This document shows positions 1 to 9,475 of a DNA stretch of 64,000 nt, piece after piece; the stretch's first letter is position 1; each line of letters starts with the position of its first letter. The stretch is from Polaribacter glomeratus. Its GTDB lineage: Bacteria; Bacteroidota; Bacteroidia; Flavobacteriales; Flavobacteriaceae. The notes beneath the pieces are model-generated. The model was given only the letters and a program-made list of their open reading frames with translations. It was not told the origin of the DNA and ran no database searches. Where the stretch lies: positions 1,181,718-1,245,717 of the forward strand of contig NZ_MSCM01000002.1 of NCBI RefSeq assembly GCF_002954665.1, read 5' to 3'. A program made the position numbers and the translations under genes.

Positions 1-854
1 AAAAATGGAGCAATACTTATAAAACAACAAATGATCCTTTAGATTTAGAAATTCCGGTAGTAGTTTTGGTAAATGGTCGCTCTGCATCTGCATCCGAAAT
101 TGTAAGTGGTTCTTTGCAAGATTATGACAGAGCCGTAATTATGGGGCAACGTTCTTTTGGCAAAGGCTTAGTGCAGCGCTATAGAACCTTAACATACGGA
201 ACGCAATTAAAATTGACTATTTCTAAATATTACACGCCAAGCGGAAGATGTATTCAAGAGTTAGATTATACAAATAGAGATGATAAAACGGGTAAAGTGC
301 CTAAGTTTTCTGATAAAGGAATTAATGTTTTTAAAACTGAAAACGGAAGAGAAGTGTTTGATGGTGGTGGTGTTTTGCCAGATGTAGTGCTAGAAACATC
401 AAACAAAACAGAAGCTACGGAAGTTTTAGTAGACTCGAAAGCTATTTTTAATTTTGCAATTGATTATTTTTATAAAAACCCAAAAATAGCAACAGTAGAA
501 AATTATCAGTTTTCAAATACTGATTTTAAGAATTTTACAAACTATTTAGTTTTAGACACCACTTTTGTTACCAAGCAAGAACGTTTGTTTGAAACTGCTT
601 TTTTATCCGCAGAAAATAACGGAATTTCTAAGGAATATCAGAAAATAAAAGAAAAATTATTTGAAGATAAAATAGCGCAAATATCTAAAAATGAAGATAT
701 TTTACGAGTGCTTTTAGAAGAAGAAATTCTAGAAAAATATTATTACAAAGAAGGTGTTTATCAGCACCATTTAAAAAATGATGCAACCATAAAAGAAGCT
801 GTTAAATTGCTTAAAAACCAAGATAAATACAAACAGGTTTTATCAGGGAAATAA
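1..854 (+). CDS. C-terminal processing peptidase (S41 family), 5' truncated
   Basis: The reading frame is open from the first bases of the window, so this is the 3' part of a longer gene; the ATG at 66 is internal. It encodes the end of a tail-specific protease that cleaves periplasmic proteins near their C-termini. The catalytic serine lies in the motif NGRSASASEIVSG and the catalytic lysine in GQRSFGKG, about 25 residues later, which is the Ser-Lys dyad spacing of CtpA/Prc. The remaining roughly 180 residues form the helical C-terminal extension common in Bacteroidota homologues. The PDZ domain and signal peptide would lie upstream of the window. The next gene follows after 27 bases. Confidence 0.93.
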   Translation, partial: KWSNTYKTTNDPLDLEIPVVVLVNGRSASASEIVSGSLQDYDRAVIMGQRSFGKGLVQRYRTLTYGTQLKLTISKYYTPSGRCIQELDYTNRDDKTGKVPKFSDKGINVFKTENGREVFDGGGVLPDVVLETSNKTEATEVLVDSKAIFNFAIDYFYKNPKIATVENYQFSNTDFKNFTNYLVLDTTFVTKQERLFETAFLSAENNGISKEYQKIKEKLFEDKIAQISKNEDILRVLLEEEILEKYYYKEGVYQHHLKNDATIKEAVKLLKNQDKYKQVLSGK

Positions 855-881
855 TTTTATATTTACACCTCAAAATTACAC

Positions 882-2561
882 ATGTTAGAAACTAAAAATA
901 TAGAAAGAACAAGAGCCCAGGAATCTACCAATGCTATAGAAAAATTATACATTTCTATGCGTCATTTGTTTAGTAGAGGCTTTTATAAACCAATGGGAGT
1001 TTCAGGAGAAACTTTGCGAAAATCACTCTTACAATTAAGACCAGAAATTTATGGTTCTATTGCAGAAGATAGAATAGAATTAAATGGATTAGTCTATGTA
1101 ATAGAAAGGCTTCCAGAAGGAATTGAAGAATGCCAATTTATAAATTTAACAGCGGATGAAGGGTATAAAAACTCGCATTTTGAAGCAATCATTCCGCCAA
1201 AAAGAAGAAGAAATTGTTATCGAATAGATAAGGATCAAATGAATATAGAGATTACTCGAGGACGCTCTGAAATCTATGATATTCTTACGCATTTAACTTT
1301 TTTGTTTATAGAATCGCATAAAATTCAGGCAAGAGTTTCTTTGAATGAAGGTGAAGATTTTATAAGAGAATGGAAACATTTAGAAGATATTGTTTTAAAT
1401 AAAAAGCCAATATCGGATAAAGAGAAAGAAGTTTTAATAGTCCATTTAGGGAATATTTTAGGTAGAACTTACAGTGAAGTTTCTAGAATTTACAAAACTT
1501 TTAGCTCAGAGAAAAACCCACATAAATTTTTTAATCTAATTTATTGGTTAGGAAAATTAGCCATAAAAGAAGTTTATGAAGATAAGAAAAGAACTATAAC
1601 GTTTAGCTCTGTTTTAATTGAAGAAATTGGACACCATATTTATGGGGAAATTTGGGCAAATGAAATAAAAAGCACCTTAAAAAAACACGATCTTATAAAA
1701 AGACCGATACATATAATTAGTGCAAATATGCACAGTGTGTTAAATTCAATCTATGCAAAAGGAGCTTTGCCAGAAGAAGCAAAAAACCTTAAAGGTTTTG
1801 AATTATACCAATTATTAAGTAATGTGGATAGCAAACGATTACAGAAAAGAGTGAAAAATTACGCCTCTGATAACGGCTTAATTTATATCGAAGATACATC
1901 TGGAACAAATATTAATGTACAAATAATAGATACTGATAAAATAAACTTTGATGTTTCGTCGTTTAAAAAAGAGCACTCAATAAAAGAACATGCCGTAATT
2001 ATAGTAATGGATTATGCGTTTGGAGAGCAAGCATATGAAACGATGGATGAATTATTGAAGCCTTATAATGCTGATGATGAGAAGATTTTCTTGGATGTGA
2101 AGTCGGTTTCAATTATGGGTAAAGCAGGTATTTTAGAAGGTGGTAAAGGAGATATTATGATTCCTGATGCACATATTTTTGAAGGAACAGCAGATAATTA
2201 TCCGTTTAAAAATGAGCTATCTAAAGAAGATTTAGAAGGTTTTGGAGTAAAAGCTTTTGATGGCTCGATGGTTTCTGTTTTAGGAACATCACTGCAAAAT
2301 AAAGATCTTTTAAAGTTTTTTCATGATTCTACTTGGAATGTAATAGGTCTAGAAATGGAAGGAGCACATTATCAAAAAGCAATACAATCTGCGTCTAGAA
2401 TTAGAGGAAATATATCAGAAAATGTAAAAGTGCGATATGCATATTATGCCTCTGATAATCCTTTAGAAACAGGTGCAACATTAGCTTCTGGAGGATTAGG
2501 AATGACAGGTGTAACACCAACGTATGCGATTACACAAAGAATATTAGAGCAAATTTTTTAA
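882..2561 (+). CDS. conserved Bacteroidota protein (DUF6909-like) with nucleoside phosphorylase-like C-terminal half
   Basis: A 559-residue soluble protein with no signal peptide or membrane segment. I recall it as a conserved Bacteroidota family of unknown function, probably the one catalogued as DUF6909. The N-terminal half (about 1-330) is mostly helical and I recognise nothing in it. The C-terminal half has an alternating beta/alpha pattern with GLEMEGAHY at residues 489-497, followed about 30 residues later by YASDNPL. In the PNP/UDP phosphorylase superfamily, including AMP nucleosidase, an EME(G/S)A motif binds ribose and a later SD carries the catalytic aspartate. The resemblance is seen in the sequence; activity on nucleosides or nucleotides is inference. 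It sits between a protease and a Wzz-like protein, which does not suggest a role. Confidence 0.75.
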   Translation: MLETKNIERTRAQESTNAIEKLYISMRHLFSRGFYKPMGVSGETLRKSLLQLRPEIYGSIAEDRIELNGLVYVIERLPEGIEECQFINLTADEGYKNSHFEAIIPPKRRRNCYRIDKDQMNIEITRGRSEIYDILTHLTFLFIESHKIQARVSLNEGEDFIREWKHLEDIVLNKKPISDKEKEVLIVHLGNILGRTYSEVSRIYKTFSSEKNPHKFFNLIYWLGKLAIKEVYEDKKRTITFSSVLIEEIGHHIYGEIWANEIKSTLKKHDLIKRPIHIISANMHSVLNSIYAKGALPEEAKNLKGFELYQLLSNVDSKRLQKRVKNYASDNGLIYIEDTSGTNINVQIIDTDKINFDVSSFKKEHSIKEHAVIIVMDYAFGEQAYETMDELLKPYNADDEKIFLDVKSVSIMGKAGILEGGKGDIMIPDAHIFEGTADNYPFKNELSKEDLEGFGVKAFDGSMVSVLGTSLQNKDLLKFFHDSTWNVIGLEMEGAHYQKAIQSASRIRGNISENVKVRYAYYASDNPLETGATLASGGLGMTGVTPTYAITQRILEQIF

Positions 2562-2594
2562 TTAATTATTGATTTTTACAACCAACTTAAAATA

Positions 2595-3632
2595 ATGTCA
2601 ACAAATCAAAAGAGCAACGAAGAAGAAGTAGATTTAGGATCTTTATTTGTAATTATTGGAAAAGGTTTTTCTAATTTTTTTAATTTTATAGGAAATATTT
2701 TTAAAGGGCTTTTTCATGCAGTTATCTCTAGTTTAATTTTTTTAAAAGAAAATAGTATAAAAATAGGTGTTGCAGCAGTTATTGGTGTAGCTGCTGGTGT
2801 CTTTTTGGAAACTACAACACCTTCTAAATATGGTTCTGATTTACTTCTAGAACCAAATTTTAAAAGTGCAAGACAATTGTACAATACTATAAATTATTAT
2901 AATGATTTAGTAAAACAAAAAGATGTAGCAATACTGCAAAAAACGTTTAATTTAGCTGAAGAGGATGCAGCATCACTTAAGAAATTTTATATAGAACCCA
3001 TTAGAATAGATAGTGATATTATAAGTGCTTATGATGATTTAATTTTAGTGGTAGATACGTTAACGATTAAAAGTTATGAATACAAAGATTTTAAAGCTGC
3101 TTTCACAGATTTTGATTATAAGGTTCACAAAGTAACGGTTATTGCAGAAAAAAACAATGTTTTTGACAAATTAGATGATGTTATTATTTCATCTGTAGTC
3201 AATAATAAATACTTTAATAGATTAAAAGTTCTAAACAACGAAAATCTAAATAGAACAGATTCTTTGTATCGTGAAAATCTAACGCAAATAGATTCTTTAC
3301 GAAAGGTGTATATGCAGGTAATGTTAGAAGAAGCAAAGAAATTAACTACAGGTACAAGTATCGATGTAGGTGGCGAAAAAAACACTACAAAAGAATTAGA
3401 GTTGTTTGAAACCAACAGAAAAATCAATGCTGATTTAAAGAAAATTGCTAAAGAAAAATCTCAGAAATACGAAGTTATAAATGTCATTTCTAACTTTCAG
3501 CCAATTGGTTATGAAATAAAAGGAGTAACCAAAAATAAAGGGTTTTTACTAGGTTTTCTTGGTGCAGGGTTCATGATTGTTTTTCTGCTTTTAATTAAGT
3601 TGAATTCATTTTTAGCAAACTATAAAAAATAA
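2595..3632 (+). CDS. Wzz-like chain-length/polysaccharide co-polymerase-type membrane protein
   Basis: A 345-residue protein with the topology of polysaccharide co-polymerases. An acidic cytoplasmic N-terminus (EEEVDLGSL) and amphipathic segment precede a membrane segment at about residues 50-72. A large periplasmic domain with coiled-coil character follows (about 75-310), then a second membrane segment at about 313-335 and a short basic tail. This layout, and the position directly before rfbBAC and the flippase and polymerase genes, suggest control of surface-glycan chain length. Sequence similarity to the classic Wzz family is weak by eye, so the call rests mainly on topology and context. 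The gap to rfbB is 5 bases, so co-transcription is likely. Confidence 0.65.
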   Translation: MSTNQKSNEEEVDLGSLFVIIGKGFSNFFNFIGNIFKGLFHAVISSLIFLKENSIKIGVAAVIGVAAGVFLETTTPSKYGSDLLLEPNFKSARQLYNTINYYNDLVKQKDVAILQKTFNLAEEDAASLKKFYIEPIRIDSDIISAYDDLILVVDTLTIKSYEYKDFKAAFTDFDYKVHKVTVIAEKNNVFDKLDDVIISSVVNNKYFNRLKVLNNENLNRTDSLYRENLTQIDSLRKVYMQVMLEEAKKLTTGTSIDVGGEKNTTKELELFETNRKINADLKKIAKEKSQKYEVINVISNFQPIGYEIKGVTKNKGFLLGFLGAGFMIVFLLLIKLNSFLANYKK

Positions 3633-3637
3633 AAAAG

Positions 3638-4648
3638 ATGCAAACAGTTCTTATAACTGGAGGAGCAGGTTTTATAGGTTCAAATTTTATACCCTATTTC
3701 TTAGAGAATAACAAAGATTTAACTATTGTTAATTTAGATTTATTAACCTATGCAGGAGATTTATCCAATTTAAAAGAAGTAGAAAGTTTCGATAGGTATA
3801 TTTTTGTAAAAGGAGATATTTGTGATAGAAAATTGGTAGAACAGCTTTTTAAGACTCATAATTTTACAGGTGTAATTCATTTTGCAGCAGAATCGCATGT
3901 AGATAATTCTATTAAAAATCCAGAATCGTTCATTAAAACGAATGTTTTTGGAACTTTTAATTTATTAGATGTAGCAAAGAATTATTGGACGGAATCTCCT
4001 TTTAAATTTAAAAAAGGTTTTGAAAACTCAAGGTTTTTACATATTTCAACTGATGAGGTCTATGGTACTTTAGGTAAAACTGGTTTGTTTACAGAGCAAA
4101 CGCCTTATGCTCCTAATAGCCCTTATAGCGCATCAAAAGCATCATCAGATTTCTTAGTAAGAAGTTATTTTCATACGTATGGTTTAAATGTTGTTACGAC
4201 AAATTGTTCTAACAATTATGGGCCAAAACAACATGACGAAAAATTAATACCTACTATTATAAGAAAGGCGGTTAATGGAGAAAATATTCCTATTTATGGT
4301 GACGGAAAAAACATTAGAGACTGGTTGTATGTTTTAGATCATTGTGTAGGAATTGAGCTTGCTTATAGCCACGGAAAATCGGGAGAAACGTACAATATTG
4401 GTGGTAAAAATGAGCGCAATAATTTAAATATTGCAACTATGATCTGCGAAATTTTAGATCAAGAAAAGCCTAAAGAAATATCGTATAAAGAACAAATCAG
4501 TTTTGTAAAAGACAGGCCAGGACACGATTTTAGATACGCTATTGATGCAACAAAAATAGAAGAAGAACTAGGTTGGAAAGCCCAAGAAAATTTTGAATCT
4601 GGAATTCTTAAAACTATTAAGTGGTATTTAGAAAAATACAATAAATAA
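3638..4648 (+). CDS. rfbB: dTDP-glucose 4,6-dehydratase
   Basis: Converts dTDP-glucose to dTDP-4-keto-6-deoxyglucose, the second step of dTDP-rhamnose synthesis, using bound NAD. The 336-residue protein is an extended short-chain dehydrogenase: [10 protein letters not shown] at 7-16 binds NAD, STDEVYG at 137-143 supplies the Thr, Asp and Glu residues of the dehydratase chemistry, and Tyr163-x3-Lys167 is the catalytic pair. NCSNNYGP and the RDWLYV segment are also typical of RfbB. Its stop overlaps the rfbA start by one base (TAATG), so translation is probably coupled. Length and motifs are normal. Confidence 0.97.
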   Translation: MQTVLITGGAGFIGSNFIPYFLENNKDLTIVNLDLLTYAGDLSNLKEVESFDRYIFVKGDICDRKLVEQLFKTHNFTGVIHFAAESHVDNSIKNPESFIKTNVFGTFNLLDVAKNYWTESPFKFKKGFENSRFLHISTDEVYGTLGKTGLFTEQTPYAPNSPYSASKASSDFLVRSYFHTYGLNVVTTNCSNNYGPKQHDEKLIPTIIRKAVNGENIPIYGDGKNIRDWLYVLDHCVGIELAYSHGKSGETYNIGGKNERNNLNIATMICEILDQEKPKEISYKEQISFVKDRPGHDFRYAIDATKIEEELGWKAQENFESGILKTIKWYLEKYNK

Positions 4649-5505
4649 TGAAAGGAATCGTTTTAGCAGGAGGATCAGGTACTAGATTACATCCATTAAC
4701 TTTAGCCGTAAGCAAGCAATTAATGCCTGTGTATGATAAACCAATGATTTATTATCCTATTTCTGTTTTAATATTGTCAGGAATAAGAGAAATATTAATT
4801 ATTTCGACACCTCAAGACTTGCCACTTTTTGAAAGATTATTAGGTGATGGAAAAAAATATGGGTGTAGTTTTCAATATAAAGTGCAAGAAAAACCAAATG
4901 GATTAGCAGAAGCCTTTTTAATAGGCGAAGATTTTATAGCTAAGGATAATATTGCGCTAATTTTAGGAGATAATATTTTTTATGGATCGGGATTGCCTAG
5001 TTTATTAAGGGCGAATAATAAGCCAGATGGAGGTGTTGTTTATGCATACCATGTTACAGATCCAGAGCGCTATGGAGTTGTTGAGTTTGATGAAAATTTT
5101 AAAGCAATTTCTATTGAAGAAAAACCTTTAAAACCAAAATCTAATTACGCAGTACCTGGTATTTATTTTTATGATAATACTGTAGTGGAAATAGCGAAAC
5201 AGATAAAACCAAGTAAAAGAGGAGAATTAGAAATAACAGATATAAATAAGGTTTATTTAGAAAAAGGGAAACTTGAAGTAACAGTTTTAGACAGGGGAAT
5301 TGCTTGGTTAGATACGGGTACTTTTGATTCTTTAATGCAGGCTGGTCAATTTGTACAAGCGATAGAACAGCGACAAGGGTTAAAAATCGGTTCTTTAGAA
5401 GAGTCTGCTTATAGATCTGGCTTTATTACTAAACAGCAGATGTATAATCTTGCAAAACCACTTTTAAAAAGTGGTTATGGCACTAATATATTAGAAATTA
5501 AATGA
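4648..5505 (+). CDS. rfbA: glucose-1-phosphate thymidylyltransferase
   Basis: Makes dTDP-glucose from dTTP and glucose-1-phosphate, the first committed step for dTDP-deoxysugars. At 285 residues it is the usual length of the short RmlA form. The nucleotide-binding loop [11 protein letters not shown] begins at residue 8, DKPMIYYP follows, [10 protein letters not shown] carries the metal-binding Asp, and [10 protein letters not shown] lies near the C-terminus. It overlaps rfbB by one base and rfbC by four (ATGA), so the three genes appear to be translated as a coupled set. Confidence 0.97.
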   Translation: MKGIVLAGGSGTRLHPLTLAVSKQLMPVYDKPMIYYPISVLILSGIREILIISTPQDLPLFERLLGDGKKYGCSFQYKVQEKPNGLAEAFLIGEDFIAKDNIALILGDNIFYGSGLPSLLRANNKPDGGVVYAYHVTDPERYGVVEFDENFKAISIEEKPLKPKSNYAVPGIYFYDNTVVEIAKQIKPSKRGELEITDINKVYLEKGKLEVTVLDRGIAWLDTGTFDSLMQAGQFVQAIEQRQGLKIGSLEESAYRSGFITKQQMYNLAKPLLKSGYGTNILEIK

Positions 5506-6047
5506 TAGTAAAAGAAACCCCGTTTATAGATTGTTTTATAATAGAGCCTAAATTGATAAATGATAATAGAGGCAGTTTTTTGCTAAATTATAATAAAAAT
5601 GAATTTAATAAAGCGGTAAGTAAAGATATTGATTTTGTTTTAGAGAATGAATCGATATCAAAATACGGCGCTATTAGAGGTTTACATTTACAAACAGGAA
5701 AAAATAGTCAAGCTAAATTGGTAAGAGTAATTAGTGGTAAGATACTAGATGTAATTGTAGATGTTAGACCTAATTCTAATACTTTTGGAAAAAGTTTTTC
5801 TTTAGAATTATCATCTAAAAATAACATTCAATTATTTATTCCTAGAGGTTTTTTACACGGCTTTTCTGTTTTAGAAGAAAATACAATTGTAAATTATAAA
5901 TGTGATAATTATTACAATAAAGATTCAGAAGATGGAGTTTTGTACAATGATTTGGAATTAAATATAGATTGGAAACTTAAAAAAGATGAAATTATTTTAT
6001 CTGAAAAAGATAAGAAATTAAAAACATTTAAAGAATTTATCAATTGA
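5502..6047 (+). CDS. rfbC: dTDP-4-dehydrorhamnose 3,5-epimerase family protein
   Basis: A cupin-fold epimerase expected to convert dTDP-4-keto-6-deoxyglucose to dTDP-4-keto-L-rhamnose. Family signatures are DNRGSF, IRGLHLQ with the catalytic histidine, [18 protein letters not shown], and [11 protein letters not shown]. At 181 residues the length is normal. It overlaps rfbA by four bases. The reductase RfbD, which would finish dTDP-L-rhamnose, is not encoded next to it or anywhere in the window. The final sugar may therefore be rhamnose made with a distant rfbD, or another 6-deoxyhexose. Confidence 0.92.
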   Translation: MIVKETPFIDCFIIEPKLINDNRGSFLLNYNKNEFNKAVSKDIDFVLENESISKYGAIRGLHLQTGKNSQAKLVRVISGKILDVIVDVRPNSNTFGKSFSLELSSKNNIQLFIPRGFLHGFSVLEENTIVNYKCDNYYNKDSEDGVLYNDLELNIDWKLKKDEIILSEKDKKLKTFKEFIN

Positions 6048-6078
6048 AAAGTGAATTTGTAATAGGCGATGTAATATT

Positions 6079-6099
6079 AAATTCAACTTTGTTGAATTT
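6079..6099 (+). repeat. inverted repeat (hairpin) between rfbC and the flippase gene
   Basis: A perfect 9-base inverted repeat AAATTCAAC / GTTGAATTT with a TTT loop lies in the 66-base gap between rfbC and the Wzx-like gene. It is the only non-coding spacer of any size between rfbB and the end of the glycosyltransferase at 11731. A few T residues follow but there is no strong T-tract, so it is at best a weak terminator or a processing hairpin that could lower expression of the downstream membrane genes. Confidence 0.45.
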
Positions 6100-6113
6100 T
6101 AAAGTTTTATTTT

Positions 6114-7301
6114 ATGTTTAAAAATATTGCTAAAATTTTCACATCCCATATTATAGTAAAGTCTTTAGGGTTAGCAAATATTGCATTAGTACTTTTGTTT
6201 CTTAGCGTAAAAGATTTTGGGGAATATAGTTATTTATATCTTTTGTTAAATTTAGTAGCAATAATTATTGACCCTTTTTTATCTGCTTATCTTGTAGATT
6301 CAAAGGTTTTTGACTACAAGAAATACAATTTTGCTGTTTTTTTTTTAAGTTTAATTCTCATTCCTTTTTTCTTCTTATTGGTGAATTTTTTTTATAAAAA
6401 TTTACATTTTTATTTGTTTATCTGTTTTAGTGCAACATATTTTATTTCTGCGATATTAAAGTCTTACCTAAATATAAAAGAAAGGTATTATCAATATGGA
6501 ATAGTAGATATTGTTAGACAGTTAAGCCTTTTTTGTTCAACAGTTTTTTTCTTTTATGTTATAACATCAAATAATTACATAGAATTATTAGAGTTTAATT
6601 TTGTTGTTTCACTTGTCGCAATGGTTATTCTCGCTATTTTATTTGTGAAAAAAGAAGAAATTGAGTTTAATCTAAATTTTCAGATTTTAAAGAAATTAAC
6701 GTTTCAATCTAAATTTTTAATCTTTTATTCCGCTTTAATTCCTTTGTTGTCTTTTATAGATTCTTATTTTGTAGATGCTTTTTTAACTGAAGAGGATTTA
6801 GGAATTTATTCTTTTTCGCTTAAAATTTATAATATTTCATTAATGTTAGTAGTGCCAATTTTTACAGTATTAAATATAAAACAGATAGAAATAGCAAAAG
6901 AAAACAATTATTTATTATTTGTGCAAAAAAGTTTTAGAAAGGTACTGCTGTTTTCTTCTGTAATATTTTTAGCTACATTGGTATTTAATTGGTTTGTTAC
7001 AAATTATGTTTATCTTGAGTATAAAAGTTCATTTTGGAATACTAATATTTTAATGTTAGGTTCTTTTATCACCTATGTAACACTTCCTTTTTCTTTTTTA
7101 ATTGCGTATAGAAAATATAAACACTTGTTTTCTTTAGGATTCTTGGCTATATTATGTAATATAATTATTAATTATTTTTTTATTGAAAAATACGGAATGT
7201 TAGTAGCTGCTTTTTCTACTTTTTTATCTCAATTAATAATAAATCTTGGAGCAGCAATTATTTCGTTTCTAGTTTTAAGAAATAATAAAGATGAGAATTA
7301 G
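6114..7301 (+). CDS. Wzx-like polysaccharide flippase (polytopic membrane protein)
   Basis: A 395-residue, very hydrophobic protein with about 12 predicted membrane segments and short basic loops, in the style of MOP-superfamily oligosaccharide flippases. The N-terminal stretch (residues 1-35) resembles the Polysacc_synt family start. The expected role is to flip the lipid-linked repeat unit across the inner membrane. The adjacent Wzy-like gene overlaps it by 11 bases, and it is the only flippase candidate in the cluster. Such proteins diverge quickly, so the assignment depends on topology and neighbours. Confidence 0.82.
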   Translation: MFKNIAKIFTSHIIVKSLGLANIALVLLFLSVKDFGEYSYLYLLLNLVAIIIDPFLSAYLVDSKVFDYKKYNFAVFFLSLILIPFFFLLVNFFYKNLHFYLFICFSATYFISAILKSYLNIKERYYQYGIVDIVRQLSLFCSTVFFFYVITSNNYIELLEFNFVVSLVAMVILAILFVKKEEIEFNLNFQILKKLTFQSKFLIFYSALIPLLSFIDSYFVDAFLTEEDLGIYSFSLKIYNISLMLVVPIFTVLNIKQIEIAKENNYLLFVQKSFRKVLLFSSVIFLATLVFNWFVTNYVYLEYKSSFWNTNILMLGSFITYVTLPFSFLIAYRKYKHLFSLGFLAILCNIIINYFFIEKYGMLVAAFSTFLSQLIINLGAAIISFLVLRNNKDEN

Positions 7302-8688
7302 TCTAAAACAAACATATAGGTTTCTTTTCTTTTTAGGAGTTTTCTTTATTCCTTTTAATTCTTATGTTGGAATTGCTTTTTTAGGAGAATATAGAAAGGA
7401 TGGAGCAATTGTTTTTTTTTTATTTTCCTTTTTTTCACTATTATTAGATGTATTGTTTAAGGGTAAAATTATTATTCCTCAAAAAAATATTTTCATTCAC
7501 TTTTTAATTCTTTTTGTTGGATGGTTGTTTGTTTCTACTTTGTTAAATAGTGCAAATGTTTATGATAATTATTTAAAACAAACATCAGGCTTTAATCGAT
7601 TTATAAGGCAAATGATATCACTATTTATTGCTTTAATTTTATTTATTACTTCGTATAATATTTTTAGTGATTTTAAACTTAAATTAATATTTTTTCAGTT
7701 AAGAAAGATTTTTCTATACTCATTAATCTTTGTTGCTGTTTATTCTTTATTTGAGATTTTAATTTTAGTTTTTAACTTTTCATTTTTAAAAGGTGTGTTT
7801 TCTCTATTTGATTATTTTCCATTTACAGAAACCCAGTTAGATTATATTTTTAAAAGGATATCTTCAGTTTCTTATGAACCACCATTTTTAGCTATTTATT
7901 TAATTACGGTTGGAGCATGGATGTTTAGCTATGTTTTAACAGCTGTTGGTATTAAAAAATTCTTACCAACAATAATTGTCTTTTTGCTTACTTTTTTCTC
8001 AGGATCAAGAACTGCACTAATAGTAATATTATTTCAATTTTTTATTTTTATTTTGGTTGCATTTTCTATCAATAAAAAATTTCAAAAAGTTATTCAGCGA
8101 TTTTTTATTTTATTTAGTACGTTAATTATATTGCTTTTTATTTTTAATGGTAAAAAAGTTGCAGAGGCTATAGAGCTTAAAGTAAGTACCTTAAATTTTC
8201 AAAAAAACCTATTCAGCAGTATCTCTAATAGATCAAGATTTGGTATTCAATACACATCCTTATTAATTTTTGCGGAAAACCCTATCGTTGGTGTTGGTTT
8301 TGGGCAACAAGCCTATCATGCAAAAGATAAGTATCCAAAATGGGCTACGCACAATAATTATGAGTTTAAGGAGTATTATTTAAATGAAAGTGATAAATCT
8401 TTTCCGCCAGGCTTTAATATGTTTACAAGATTATTGGCAGAAACAGGAATCATAGGTTTTTTAATTTTTCTTTCTTTTATTTTTTTAATTTTTTATCAGT
8501 GTAAAAAACTAATTACAAGCAGAAAATATATTGAAAAAATTATACCAATTGTATTGTTAGTGTCTTTTATAGGTTTTTTAATAAATTGGTTACAATTTGA
8601 TAGCTTTAGAGTATTTGGTTTTTGGATTTGTCTAGCCTTGCTAATATTACAAGTACAACAGAAAAAAACAGCAAATGAACAGGAATAA
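7291..8688 (+). CDS. O-antigen polymerase/ligase-like membrane protein (Wzy/WaaL type)
   Basis: A 465-residue polytopic protein with about 11-12 membrane segments. SGSRTALIVI at about residue 235 and ENPIVGVGFGQQAYH at about residue 330 match the pattern seen around the large periplasmic loop of O-antigen ligase/polymerase proteins, and that loop (about 330-380) is hydrophilic and aromatic-rich. It could polymerise repeat units or ligate a glycan to an acceptor; sequence alone does not decide. It overlaps the flippase gene by 11 bases and the next glycosyltransferase by 14. A second protein of the same type is encoded at 9472. Confidence 0.82.
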   Translation: MRISLKQTYRFLFFLGVFFIPFNSYVGIAFLGEYRKDGAIVFFLFSFFSLLLDVLFKGKIIIPQKNIFIHFLILFVGWLFVSTLLNSANVYDNYLKQTSGFNRFIRQMISLFIALILFITSYNIFSDFKLKLIFFQLRKIFLYSLIFVAVYSLFEILILVFNFSFLKGVFSLFDYFPFTETQLDYIFKRISSVSYEPPFLAIYLITVGAWMFSYVLTAVGIKKFLPTIIVFLLTFFSGSRTALIVILFQFFIFILVAFSINKKFQKVIQRFFILFSTLIILLFIFNGKKVAEAIELKVSTLNFQKNLFSSISNRSRFGIQYTSLLIFAENPIVGVGFGQQAYHAKDKYPKWATHNNYEFKEYYLNESDKSFPPGFNMFTRLLAETGIIGFLIFLSFIFLIFYQCKKLITSRKYIEKIIPIVLLVSFIGFLINWLQFDSFRVFGFWICLALLILQVQQKKTANEQE

Positions 8689-9475
8689 TATAATTCTTTT
8701 AATTCCGCATTACAAGAATATAGATGGATTATATGCTTCATTGTCATCTATAGATAAGAACGAAAATTTAGATGTACTTATTGTAGATGATGGTAGCAAT
8801 TTGGATATTGATGAAACTAAAATAAGAGCATCATTTATAGGAAATGGAGTTGTTTTTTTTGAATATTTAAAAGAAAATAGTGGAATAGAAATAGCTTTGA
8901 ATAAAGGTTTAAATTTTAGTACAAAAAACAAATATAAGTACACTGCCAGATTAGATTGTGGAGATATTTGTGTAAAAGATCGATTTAAAATTCAAGAAAC
9001 TTATTTAGAATTACATCAAGATATTTCTTTAGTAGGAACAAATGTAGATTTTTTAGACACTAAAGGAAATTTATTGTACACTTTAAATGTGCCAGAAAAA
9101 GATAAGCAAATTAGAAAAAAAATGTTTATCAATGCAATGCACATACATCCAACCATAATGTTTAGAAATAGCATGTTAGAAATTACAGGTCTTTATCCTG
9201 TTGATTATAAAGCAGCAGAAGATTATGCGTTTTTTTTTAATGTTATAAATAAATGTAAAGTAGCAAATATTAATCAAGTATTAGTGAGATGCGAAATTAA
9301 TCCGAATGGTATTTCAACACTTCAAAGAAAAAAACAAGCCGAAAATAGAATCAAATTAATACTTAAAAATTTTTATGTAGGTTTTTATCCAATTTATGGT
9401 CTTTTTAGGAGTATTCTGCTTTATATTGTGCCACTAAAAATTTTAATTAAATTAAAAAGTGTTTTAAAAAAATGA
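8675..9475 (+). CDS. family 2 glycosyltransferase
   Basis: A 266-residue GT-A fold glycosyltransferase, expected at the cytoplasmic face of the membrane adding a sugar to the lipid-linked repeat unit. IVDDGSN near residue 37 is the nucleotide-sugar loop and ARLDCGDICVKDRF near residue 90 is the DXD region, with Cys-Gly where Ala-Asp is usual. AAEDYAFF near residue 170 is the acceptor-side E-D motif. A hydrophobic C-terminal segment may associate with the membrane. It overlaps the genes on both sides. Donor and acceptor cannot be told from sequence. Confidence 0.9.
   Translation: MNRNNIILLIPHYKNIDGLYASLSSIDKNENLDVLIVDDGSNLDIDETKIRASFIGNGVVFFEYLKENSGIEIALNKGLNFSTKNKYKYTARLDCGDICVKDRFKIQETYLELHQDISLVGTNVDFLDTKGNLLYTLNVPEKDKQIRKKMFINAMHIHPTIMFRNSMLEITGLYPVDYKAAEDYAFFFNVINKCKVANINQVLVRCEINPNGISTLQRKKQAENRIKLILKNFYVGFYPIYGLFRSILLYIVPLKILIKLKSVLKK

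Noticed and set aside
66..68. ATG at 66 as start of the S41 peptidase
   Set aside because: The frame is open to the window start and codons before 66 continue the peptidase fold, so the gene begins outside the window.
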